From the NCBI GenBank assembly GCA_938074585.1, contig CALJEW010000319.1:1-7626 (forward strand): DNA of 7,626 bases. The letters run 5' to 3'. Shown here in pieces: positions 1 to 6,479 of this stretch. The notes below the pieces were generated by a model. It was not told where the DNA came from and made no database searches. It was given only the letters and a program-made list of their open reading frames with translations. The position numbers and the translations under genes were made by a program. The stretch's first letter is position 1; each line of letters opens with the position of its first letter. This DNA is from an uncultured Rhodospirillales bacterium. GTDB lineage: Bacteria; Pseudomonadota; Alphaproteobacteria; Rhodospirillales; Casp-alpha2.

Positions 1-2
1 GG

Positions 3-98
3 CATGCATTTTTGGCGTACTGATTAAAAAATATTATTCAAAAGGCCAACGAAAAAGGGTGGGAAGAAGATTTAGCATGGTTTGAAAGTAAATTTTAA
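3..98 (+). other. Possible 3' end of an unrecognised plus-strand gene
   Basis: From position 24 a plus-strand frame reads LKNIIQKANEKGWEEDLAWF then ESKF and a TAA stop at 96-98. This looks like the charged, amphipathic C-terminus of a real protein, with the motif GWEEDLAWF. The same frame is interrupted by TGA at 21-23 and runs off the left edge upstream of it, so the gene is either broken or this is a chance frame. If real, it converges on larB with about 77 bp between. I do not recognise the family. Confidence 0.25.
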
Positions 99-175
99 GA
101 CTTAAGGGTTGAATTTAATCTTAACAATATTTTCTAAATGTGAGGGGCGAGTGAATCAGGCGTTAAGTGTAATCG

Positions 176-838
176 CTATGCTGAGCGGGTGCTCAAAATG
201 CGGGTTGCTGCACAAGCAGCTCCATAGCCGTTGTTGATGTTAACCGCGACCAAGCCTTGGGCGCAGGATGCCAAGGCGGAATGTAATGCGGTTTCACCAT
301 TACGCGCCATGCCATAACCAACCGATGAGGGGACGGCGATTATCAAGCTAGGAATCAATCCACCTAAAACAGAAAACAATGCGCCTTCCATACCTGCAAC
401 GGCGATGACGACCGAGAATTGTGCTAATTCATCACGAACGTTTAGCAATCGCCATAGTCCGGCAACACCAACATCAACGAAGGATTTAGACGGGGTGCCA
501 TGAAACGCCAATGTGCGCCGTGCTTCTGCAACAATCGGCATGTCGGATGTACCGGCGCTGACGATAGCGACATTTGGTGTACCCGTGGGCGCATCCCATG
601 GCCCAGCTATGCCAGTTTGGGAAATCGCGTCGTAATCAAACGGCGTGGCTGTAACACTTGCAGCTTTCTCTTCATTGAGGTGCGTTAATAAAATACTTTT
701 TTTGGCGGCTAAGGCTTGATCAACAGCTCGGTTGATTTGAGCATGCGTTTTGCTGGCGCACAAAACGGCTTCGGGCATGCCGATGCGAGCATCGCGTTGT
801 AAGTCTAAAATAACATCGTTATTTGAGGTATCTGACAT
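176..838 (-). CDS. larB: LarB, NaAD carboxylase/hydrolase of nickel-pincer nucleotide synthesis
   Basis: LarB carries out the first step of NPN cofactor synthesis. It carboxylates the pyridinium C5 of nicotinic acid adenine dinucleotide and hydrolyses the phosphoanhydride to give P2CMN and AMP, in the cytoplasm. The protein is 220 aa. Its C-terminal half (about residues 88-213) is a PurE/NCAIR-mutase-like fold, shown by VSAGTSDMPIVAEA (93-106), VAGMEGALFSVLGGL (147-161), VPSSVGYG (169-176) and NNGYGAACAATRI (202-214). Cys192 in SCAQG is the probable counterpart of the catalytic cysteine near the C-terminus of characterised LarB; this assignment is by position and is not certain. The frame stays open upstream to 1081, but that stretch lies inside larE. 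The ATG at 838 has a GGA about 7 nt upstream and lies 10 bp after the larE stop, so I prefer it. ATG 862 is the alternative. It is the last gene of larC-larE-larB. Confidence 0.93.
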   Translation of the reverse strand: MSDTSNNDVILDLQRDARIGMPEAVLCASKTHAQINRAVDQALAAKKSILLTHLNEEKAASVTATPFDYDAISQTGIAGPWDAPTGTPNVAIVSAGTSDMPIVAEARRTLAFHGTPSKSFVDVGVAGLWRLLNVRDELAQFSVVIAVAGMEGALFSVLGGLIPSLIIAVPSSVGYGMARNGETALHSALASCAQGLVAVNINNGYGAACAATRILSTRSA

Positions 839-848
839 TTGAGTTCCA

Positions 849-1649
849 TCAGCTGCTGGCATGAACAAAGGCGCTGCCTTTTTTGTATGCGGCGAATTTA
901 ATAGGCAGGGATTGATCGATTCCTGCAAATGCGATGATTCGATCGCGGTATTTATCGGCTCCATCCAATTTATCGAAACTTTCAGGGTCCAATTGAATTT
1001 CAACTTGTTTCGCCAAAATTCGACAGCGCACAGTTTCAGGTGATAATAAGTCGCTGATATAACCTTCAACTTTATTAACAAATAATAAGCGCTCGGGGGT
1101 AACGGTAACGCCGGTTTCTAAGCGGCTTGATAAACACGGTGCGGCGGGTAGTTCAGATAAGTCGCTCAAATTCAAATGCCGAGCAATGTCGCGAATTGCG
1201 TCCTTATCGATATCGGCCATAACGAACGGGTGGGTGACTTGGTGATCTTTAGCAGCTTCAAGGCCTGGGCGATAATCGGATAAATCGCCGGTGTTTGTGC
1301 CCGATACGATGGGTAATTTGGTGACGCTTGCAATGCAATCATATAAATTAAATTTGCAATAAAAGCATCGATTTACTGGGTTTGCCAAATAACGTTCGTC
1401 TTTAAATTCTTCGGCATCAACGATCTTTAAATTCCAAACCTCAGCCTCAGCATGGGCTTTCACCCGCTCCGTCGCTTGCGGAGGAACGGCGGGGGATACG
1501 GCGTGCACGATCAGCGCATGTTTACCAAATAAACGGTGCGCAACCACGGCCAATGTCATGCTATCAACACCGCCACTGGCAGCCACAGCCACAGGGCCCA
1601 GCGATGATAAGGCTTCGGTTAAGCGAACAAGAGCGTTAAGAGCGGTCAT
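849..1649 (-). CDS. larE: LarE, ATP-dependent sulfur transferase for NPN synthesis (three-cysteine type)
   Basis: LarE adenylates the carboxylates of P2CMN and replaces an oxygen by sulfur, acting twice to give the dithio intermediate P2TMN. The protein is 266 aa, normal for the family. It has an N-terminal PP-loop ATP pyrophosphatase domain with SGGVDS at 25-30. PCLSSR at 171-176 holds the conserved cysteine (Cys172), which in the Lactiplantibacillus plantarum enzyme donates its own sulfur and becomes dehydroalanine. NRCFYCK at 93-99 adds Cys95 and Cys98. LarE proteins with all three cysteines, such as that of Thermotoga maritima, bind a [4Fe-4S] cluster that carries extra sulfide and need not destroy themselves. 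I infer that this one is of that type. Its start overlaps the end of larC by 14 bp, and the ATG has a strong AAGGAA upstream. Translational coupling with larC is likely. Confidence 0.95.
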   Translation of the reverse strand: MTALNALVRLTEALSSLGPVAVAASGGVDSMTLAVVAHRLFGKHALIVHAVSPAVPPQATERVKAHAEAEVWNLKIVDAEEFKDERYLANPVNRCFYCKFNLYDCIASVTKLPIVSGTNTGDLSDYRPGLEAAKDHQVTHPFVMADIDKDAIRDIARHLNLSDLSELPAAPCLSSRLETGVTVTPERLLFVNKVEGYISDLLSPETVRCRILAKQVEIQLDPESFDKLDGADKYRDRIIAFAGIDQSLPIKFAAYKKGSAFVHASS

Positions 1650-2874
1650 CTGTTTCCTTATTTAAAGCATCTGTTTGTGCCCGGTGGCGTAGTTGTCCCC
1701 GTTCATACTGTCCGACACCTGCTTTTGCAATATCATCGGCTTCCGCTTTGGCGCTTATGCTGCCGTCTGGGCGCTTTGCTAGTTTAACACCAATGCCTTG
1801 TTTTGTTGTCACGAGAGACCGATCCAAAACCAACCGGCTTTCAGTGCGCCAGCGTAACCCTAGCGTTGTTGTCTCTATAAAACACGCCTCAGCAACGGCA
1901 TCTTTGGCAGGGAATTTAGTAATTACTTGCACCACGTGTCCCATCCGGCCTTTTTTCGCCACGGCTGGGATTTGCAATACTTCTAGTATATCAGGGTGGG
2001 CGCGCAGGTTTTCAAGGCCAGTGGCTAAATCTTCCGGTGTTTGATCATCAATGAGGAATTCTAAAACACTTACCTGTTGGTCGGATGAAGGGGCGTTTGA
2101 TGTTAGCTCATAGATGCGTACTCTAAGCATATTCGCCATACCTTTAAGAGTGCGCGTGCCGAACCCTTGACCTGTACCGATGGAGCGATTGCGCCCGGCG
2201 GGAAGGTTGTCGCTTGAGACCAAATGTTTTAAAATAGCAGCACCGGTTGGCGTTATACGTTCGCCAATAACACCATCATCTACAAAATTGAAACCTTCTA
2301 ACAATAATTGCGTTGCCGGGGCCGGAACTGGCATGCGGCCATGGGCGGCCCTTATAAAGCCGCCACCAATAGGCAATGGGCTGGCAGACCACGTGCACGG
2401 AGACATCGCCTCAATCAAAAACGCAGCGCCGACCATATCGGCCAAGCTGTCTAAATCGCCAACTTCATGCAAGGCGACGGTTTCGACATCAACACCATGA
2501 ACTTGGGCCTCTGTTTCGGCGATCAGCTTGATCAGTTGAAGGGCACGAGCCAAAAAGGGGTCTTCTAAGTCTGAGTTTTCAAGCTGCTTTCGGATATCAG
2601 AATAATGTTGGTGACTGTGGGCATGGTCGTGGGAATGCGAGTACCCCGTATTCTCAATCTGCATGCGATGCCCGGTCATGCCGGTATCTGTCGCCGCAGT
2701 GGCTTTAACGACCCAAGCATCGGGCAATCCAGCAGCGCGCATGGCGGCAATACAAGGCTCGGCTAAATCTGGGCGGGCATCCAGTATCGCTGCAATAAAC
2801 ATATCACCCGCAATACCACCCAACACGTCTAAATGAATATGGTGTGGGGTTTGAGTTTCATTAAAAGTCATCAC
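1636..2874 (-). CDS. larC: LarC, nickel insertion enzyme (cyclometallase) for the NPN cofactor
   Basis: LarC completes the NPN cofactor by inserting nickel into P2TMN, using CTP and forming the C-Ni bond. The protein is 412 aa and covers both parts of the family. The LarC1-like part includes HLDVLGGIAGDMFIAAILD (14-32), LHEVGDLDSLADMVGAA (135-151), PVPAPATQLLLEG (182-194) and ITPTGAAILKHL (207-218). The LarC2-like part includes PAVAKKGRMGHVVQVI (303-318) and IETTTLGLRWR (333-343). A histidine-rich stretch, HSHDHAHSHQH (80-90), sits in the N-terminal part and could bind or store nickel. In L. plantarum LarC1 and LarC2 are joined only by ribosomal frameshifting, while here one uninterrupted frame encodes both. 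It is the first gene of the larC-larE-larB operon. ATG 2874 is directly followed by a second ATG (2871), and neither has a strong Shine-Dalgarno sequence, so the start could be off by one codon. Confidence 0.94.
   Translation of the reverse strand: MMTFNETQTPHHIHLDVLGGIAGDMFIAAILDARPDLAEPCIAAMRAAGLPDAWVVKATAATDTGMTGHRMQIENTGYSHSHDHAHSHQHYSDIRKQLENSDLEDPFLARALQLIKLIAETEAQVHGVDVETVALHEVGDLDSLADMVGAAFLIEAMSPCTWSASPLPIGGGFIRAAHGRMPVPAPATQLLLEGFNFVDDGVIGERITPTGAAILKHLVSSDNLPAGRNRSIGTGQGFGTRTLKGMANMLRVRIYELTSNAPSSDQQVSVLEFLIDDQTPEDLATGLENLRAHPDILEVLQIPAVAKKGRMGHVVQVITKFPAKDAVAEACFIETTTLGLRWRTESRLVLDRSLVTTKQGIGVKLAKRPDGSISAKAEADDIAKAGVGQYERGQLRHRAQTDALNKETDDRS
1654..1659 (-). promoter_or_regulatory. 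Ribosome binding site of larE, inside larC
   Basis: On the minus strand AAGGAA precedes the larE ATG (1649) by 4 nt. It lies within the last codons of larC, which supports the chosen larE start and the overlapping, coupled arrangement. Confidence 0.7.
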
Positions 2875-2914
2875 AAATGCCGTCAGTTAAAAATAAAAAC
2901 CAGACTTTATCTTT

Positions 2915-2934
2915 TGTCACCATAAATGACCATA
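2915..2934. promoter_or_regulatory. Tandem 10-bp repeat and possible -35 upstream of larC
   Basis: Read on the minus strand, two 10-base units stand head to tail: TATGGTCATT then TATGGTGACA. They match at 7 of 10 positions, exactly one helical turn apart and about 40-60 bp before the larC start. The second unit ends in GTGACA, a 5/6 match to a sigma-70 -35 box. An AT-rich stretch (TTTTTATTTTT on the minus strand) follows about 15-20 nt later, but no clean -10 is seen. This could be an activator site overlapping the lar promoter. It is inference only. Confidence 0.3.
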
Positions 2935-2969
2935 GGAGAAATTTTAAGCGGTGGAAGCGGTTATGCTTT

Positions 2970-3326
2970 CTAATTTTTTTTGAGAGTGTCGCCGTAGAAG
3001 GGTTTTATGGTGTAATTGAATGCACTGGCGTCTTCAGCAGCGATGATGTTTAGGGTTTTGCTTTCTGTGGTGACAATGATGAACTACAAATATTTCAATG
3101 CCTCTGAAGCCTGAACTTTACGCAGAAGCTCTATGCCGGTTTTTTGTTGCATATCCCAATAGGCAATGATGAAATCAAATAACGACTGGTTGAGCTTCTC
3201 AAAAGCTTCAACTCCATTTTTTAAGCATTCAACATCTGTAAACCCGAACCGTCTTAAAAAATTAATGAGTATGCAAGTCATTGTTTGATAATAATCTAAG
3301 ACAAAGACTTTTAATCTTGTATTCAT
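2970..3326 (-). pseudogene. Decayed CheY-like response regulator receiver domain with in-frame amber stop
   Basis: An 80-residue frame from ATG 3326 reads as the first two-thirds of a single-domain receiver: VFVLDYYQTM (7-16), NFLRRFGFTDVE (22-33), NGVEAFEKL (37-45), FDFIIAYWDM (50-59) and GIELLRKVQ (64-72). It stops at TAG (3084-3086). Past that stop the same frame goes on for 37 codons with the missing third: FIIVTTES (82-89), IIAAEDASAFNYTIKPF (94-110), then TAG at 2970-2972. Together this is one full-length domain of about 118 codons, including the usual Thr (T86/T87) and Lys108-Pro109. The phospho-acceptor expected at about residue 57 (DWNM in relatives) is Tyr57, and one of the acidic-pair residues is also Tyr (D11-Y12). 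Loss of the acceptor plus a mid-domain stop points to a pseudogene, probably from a chemotaxis or motility locus. There is no clear ribosome binding site. Confidence 0.75.
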
Positions 3327-3515
3327 AATGAGCTAACGAGTTTCCCAACGCGTTATTGATAATGAGTTCGCAGAGTGTCGGTTAAAATATTCGCAATTAG
3401 TGTTTCCATCTATTTCTGTTTGTTTCCAAAACAGTTATTTTATGGGTTTTCATTTAAAAGCCCGATGTTTTCGGTTATGAGATAAGCTTAACCCCTAAAA
3501 ATATTGGCTCAGGAT

Positions 3516-4628
3516 ATGTCAGACCACATTTTACTTAGCGAGCAATTTGAAAATTTGTTGATAGCCGGCGTTCCGTTTTTGGATGTTCGGGCTGAAGTTG
3601 AGTTTGCTAAGGGGCGCTTTCCTACGTCGACCAATATCCCCATTTTACGCGATGACGAGCGCCAATTGGTTGGCACGTGCTACAAGGAGGAAGGCCGTGA
3701 AGCGGCCGTTAAATTGGGCCACTTTCTAGTCATGGGGGCAACCAAAGATCGGCGCATTCAGGCGTGGTGCGATTTTGCTAAGGCCAACCCCAACACCCAT
3801 ATTTATTGCTGGCGCGGCGGAATGCGATCTAATTATGCGAAGGAATGGATTGCCGAATCTGGGGTAGATATTCCACTGATTGACGGCGGTTTTAAAGCTC
3901 TACGCGGCGTGATTATTGATGAAGTGAAAGATGCTGCGGACCGGGTGCCGATTGTGCGCATTGGTGGAAAAACCGGTACAGCAAAAACGGTGTTGGTCAA
4001 CGCGGTCGAATTCAGCACCGATTTGGAAGGCCATGCCAACCACCGGGGCTCAAGTTTTGGGCGACGGGTATCCAGCGTTCCGACGCAAATTGACTTTGAA
4101 AATGCTTTAGGTATTGATTTACTTCGGAAACGCCGCCAATTTGCGAATCGTACATTGGTTGTTGAAGATGAAGGGCGGCGGATAGGATCAAACACGATCC
4201 CGCAAGATTTTTATGATAAAATGCACGGTGCCGATGTTGCTATGGTTGAAATGCCTTTGGAATTCAGGGTTCAACGCATTGCCCAAGAATACGTGATTGA
4301 GATGACCCAAGAGTTTTTGGATGCCCACCCAACGGACGGCTGGGAATTGTTTGTTGATTATTTGACCCAAAGCTTGGTGCGTGTGCAAAAGCGCTTGGGG
4401 CTGGAAAACTATAAACGCATTGCTGCCTTAATGGATGAGGCACTACGTCAACAAAATGAGCACGGCGACACTAACGCACATGAAGCATGGATTTTTGCTA
4501 TGCTGACGGATTATTATGATCCTATGTACGCATATCAGATTGAGAAGCAGCCCAATAAAATTGTATTTAAAGGAAACTACGGCGACGTGCTTGAGTGGGC
4601 CATAGATAGAAGCCGGTCAAGTGAATAA
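3516..4628 (+). CDS. selU: SelU/MnmH, tRNA 2-selenouridine synthase
   Basis: SelU (MnmH, YbbB) replaces the sulfur of 2-thiouridine at position 34 of Lys, Glu and Gln tRNAs with selenium from selenophosphate, through a geranylated intermediate. Counting from ATG 3516 it is 370 aa, close to the E. coli length. An N-terminal rhodanese domain includes FLDVRAEVEFAKGRFP (21-36), VGTCYKEEG (52-60) and YCWRGGMRS (97-105) with the catalytic Cys98. A P-loop domain follows with GGKTGTAKT (150-158), then DLEGHANHRGSSFGR (169-183), EDEGRRIGSN (217-226) and a YYDPMY motif near the end. All are family hallmarks. The Walker A glycine before the lysine is Ala156 (GCA) where E. coli has Gly. The start is uncertain: an in-frame TTG at 3504 would add four residues, and neither start has a well-placed Shine-Dalgarno sequence. 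The selenophosphate synthetase it needs (SelD) is not in the window. Confidence 0.93.
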   Translation: MSDHILLSEQFENLLIAGVPFLDVRAEVEFAKGRFPTSTNIPILRDDERQLVGTCYKEEGREAAVKLGHFLVMGATKDRRIQAWCDFAKANPNTHIYCWRGGMRSNYAKEWIAESGVDIPLIDGGFKALRGVIIDEVKDAADRVPIVRIGGKTGTAKTVLVNAVEFSTDLEGHANHRGSSFGRRVSSVPTQIDFENALGIDLLRKRRQFANRTLVVEDEGRRIGSNTIPQDFYDKMHGADVAMVEMPLEFRVQRIAQEYVIEMTQEFLDAHPTDGWELFVDYLTQSLVRVQKRLGLENYKRIAALMDEALRQQNEHGDTNAHEAWIFAMLTDYYDPMYAYQIEKQPNKIVFKGNYGDVLEWAIDRSRSSE

Positions 4629-4653
4629 GCCCTTAACCGGTTTAAATAAGTTT

Positions 4654-4869
4654 TTAATTTCTATCTTTTGCAGCTTTGATTTTGTCCAAGAACGTTTTAA
4701 TCTGATTACTAAGATCGACAAATTGGGATGCTAGCACATTTGTGGCACCAACCACTTCACCTGACTTCGCACAGGTTTGTTCAGCGGCACCTTGAACGCC
4801 GCCAATGTTACAGGTGGTGTTTTGGGTCCCGGCAGATACTTGCTCTACAATGCATGCGGATTTTTTATC
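4654..4869 (-). pseudogene. C-terminal remnant of a methyl-accepting chemotaxis protein
   Basis: Read on the minus strand, this frame gives IVEQVSAGTQNTTCNIGG and, further on, GAAEQTCAKSGEVVGATNVL, then SNQIKTFLDKIKAA and a TAA stop. This is the typical end of an MCP signalling domain: the VEEQ...GTQEVSSNI...GEVL...F..I.AA pattern of Rhodospirillales-type chemoreceptors. Upstream the frame meets TAA at 4870-4872 just where relatives read INEIA, and again TAA a few codons later. No start codon with a ribosome binding site precedes the open part. The rest of the receptor (periplasmic domain, membrane segments, HAMP) is absent. It is tail-to-tail with selU, 25 bp apart. I infer a relic of a chemotaxis gene. 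Unusual Cys codons (TGC, TGT) in it fit drift. Confidence 0.7.
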
Positions 4870-5165
4870 TTAATTCGCCAACCCTTGCGCCTTGTTTTAA
4901 GGTTTTGAGTTTCTGGAGTTTTGCCATTTCTTTGAAAATTGCTGCCTCAATGTTCGGGGCCGCCAGGGCTGTTGGGTGGGTCAGATTAACTTAACATCAT
5001 GACTTGGGGAAATTCCATAGATTGAAGTATGCTTAGGTGAGTGGCGGGAAAAGTCGGCGATTGCATGTATGAGACTTTATTAAATGTATGGGATAAGCCG
5101 CAAAACAGCATTTAAATGACCGCGTCATCGTGCTATCAGATTTTAAGTATTTAACAGCAATTTAC
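4870..5165. other. Intergenic stretch before larA; possible further MCP debris
   Basis: No intact gene is seen here. On the minus strand, 4990-4865 is open in a frame different from the MCP remnant and contains LAAPNIEAA, which may be a damaged form of the MCP tip motif LALNATIEAA. If so, the relic has frameshifts and an internal deletion. From about 4991 to 5115 I see no coding sequence, no hairpin with a T-run and no clear promoter. The plus-strand frame at 4728-4994 has no recognisable protein character and overlies the relic, so I do not call it. Confidence 0.4.
5116..5128. promoter_or_regulatory. Inverted repeat ATGAC-CGC-GTCAT upstream of larA
   Basis: Two perfect 5-base arms, ATGAC (5116-5120) and GTCAT (5124-5128), flank CGC. 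The centre lies about 55 bp before the larA start, a usual place for an operator. Compact repeats with a 3-bp centre are seen for GntR-family regulators, some of which control lactate genes. No regulator gene is present, so any assignment is speculative. Confidence 0.3.
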
Positions 5166-5169
5166 AGGA
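5166..5169 (+). promoter_or_regulatory. Ribosome binding site of larA
   Basis: AGGA lies 7 nt before the ATG at 5177 and supports that start. Confidence 0.65.
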
Positions 5170-5176
5170 TTTCCAA

Positions 5177-6475
5177 ATGCAGGTTGATATTAATTACGCC
5201 AAGGGCAATTTGACCCTGGATTTAGATAATCGTTATGATGTGACTGTAATAACTAAAAACCCAATGCCGGTATTAGCTGACCCGAAAGCTGCTATTATCG
5301 AGGCAATTAATAATCCTGTTGGGGGTATCGTCTTAGATGATTTAGCTGGCCCTGGCAAAACAGCGTGTATTCTGATTTGCGATATCACCCGACCTGTGCC
5401 CAACGGATTGTTTTTGCCCATTCTAATCAAGCGGCTGATGGACCAAGGGGTTACAGCTTCTGATATTACTGTTTTGGTTGCAACTGGATTGCATCGCCCC
5501 AATGAAGGTGCTGAACTTGAGGAATTGGTTGGCAGTGAATGGGTGATGAATACGGTTAACGTTGTAAATCACTTCGCCCGCGACGATGCCACCCATACGG
5601 ATTTGGGTAAAACAGAAACGCGCGGAACATCGGTTCTGATCGATAGCCGTTTTGTTGATGCGGATATAAAGATTGCTACGGGGTTGGTCGAGCCGCATTT
5701 CATGGCGGGTTATTCTGGCGGGCGGAAAGTTATTGCGCCGGGTGTTGCCCATGCCGATACAATTACGACCTTCCATAATGCCGAATTTATGGAAAACCCA
5801 AACGCCATCAATTGTAATTTGATTGGTAATCCGCTGCATGAAGAGCAACTGGAAATCGTAAAAATGGTCGGTGGTGCGTTGGCTTTGAACACTGTTATTG
5901 ACGAGCACCGCCAGTTATCAATGGTCACGTTTGGTGAAATTATTGAAAGCCACGCACAAGCTGTGAACTTTGTCAAAAGCTACACCGAGGTGACTGTACC
6001 TCAATTGTTCAAAACAGTGGTCACAAGTACGGCTGGTTATCCGTTGGATAAAACGTATTATCAAACGGTTAAAGGCATGGTTGGTGCCATGGATATTTTG
6101 GAGCCCGGTGGCAATTTGATTATTGCATCGGCGTGCAATGAGGGCATGGGTTCTGATGAATTTGTGGCGTCTCAAAAACGCTTAATCTCCCTGGGTCCGG
6201 ATGAGTTTTTGGCGGAAATCCAAAAGAAATCAAGGGCTGATATTGATGAATGGCAAACCGAAATGCAGCTTAAGCCCATGCGAATTGGAACGATCCATTT
6301 ATATACCGATGGGTTGTCCGATGAGGAATTAGTACTAACGGGTGTGAATATTGTCACTTCTGTGGAAGATGCTATCGCCCGAAGCGTTCAGCAATCTGGA
6401 GATAATCGAATAGCTGTCATCCCCGAGGGTCCTTACGTGATTCCCAGTTATCGGGAAGAGGCGAAAGCTGGGTAG
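5177..6475 (+). CDS. larA: LarA-family nickel-pincer-dependent 2-hydroxyacid racemase/epimerase
   Basis: LarA enzymes interconvert the two configurations at the alpha carbon of hydroxyacids by hydride transfer to the NPN cofactor; lactate is the classic substrate. The protein is 432 aa, the usual length. The expected residues are present: Asp69 and Arg72 in DITRPVP (69-75), His106 in ATGLHRPN (102-109), His174 in EPHF (172-175), Lys184 in SGGRK (180-184), and His200 in FHN (199-201). In the L. plantarum enzyme the lysine holds the cofactor covalently and the last histidine binds nickel. Gln296 and Lys299 in YYQTVKGM (294-301) match the substrate-side Gln/Lys of the family. Characterised relatives act on lactate, malate, phenyllactate, gluconate and others, so the substrate is open. 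The cofactor genes larC-larE-larB lie about 2.3 kb away on the other strand. It starts at ATG 5177 with AGGA 7 nt upstream. It ends 4 bp from the convergent TusA-like gene. Confidence 0.92.
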   Translation: MQVDINYAKGNLTLDLDNRYDVTVITKNPMPVLADPKAAIIEAINNPVGGIVLDDLAGPGKTACILICDITRPVPNGLFLPILIKRLMDQGVTASDITVLVATGLHRPNEGAELEELVGSEWVMNTVNVVNHFARDDATHTDLGKTETRGTSVLIDSRFVDADIKIATGLVEPHFMAGYSGGRKVIAPGVAHADTITTFHNAEFMENPNAINCNLIGNPLHEEQLEIVKMVGGALALNTVIDEHRQLSMVTFGEIIESHAQAVNFVKSYTEVTVPQLFKTVVTSTAGYPLDKTYYQTVKGMVGAMDILEPGGNLIIASACNEGMGSDEFVASQKRLISLGPDEFLAEIQKKSRADIDEWQTEMQLKPMRIGTIHLYTDGLSDEELVLTGVNIVTSVEDAIARSVQQSGDNRIAVIPEGPYVIPSYREEAKAG

Positions 6476-6479
6476 GGGG

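Noticed and set aside
21..23. TGA as a selenocysteine codon, given selU nearby
   Set aside because: No hairpin of SECIS type is evident just after it and the reading frame is not a known selenoprotein; SelU serves tRNA modification, not Sec insertion.
839..1081. Upstream extension of larB
   Set aside because: The frame is open, but the sequence is the C-terminal part of larE, which is clearly coding; the extension has no family similarity.
3084..3086. Amber codon as programmed readthrough or pyrrolysine
   Set aside because: The phospho-acceptor Asp is also lost and there is no sign of a pyl system in the window; simple gene decay is the better reading.
4631..4657. Rho-independent terminator after selU
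   Set aside because: AACCGGTT followed later by a T-run looks tempting, but the palindrome has no loop and the outer CTTA/TAAG pairing is too weak.
4728..4994. Plus-strand 88-aa frame between selU and larA
   Set aside because: It overlies the antisense MCP remnant, is rich in Trp/His/Arg/Cys as expected for a shadow frame, and matches no family I know.
5423..5908. 161-aa minus-strand frame
   Set aside because: It lies wholly antisense to larA, whose catalytic motifs are intact, and the product has no protein-family character.
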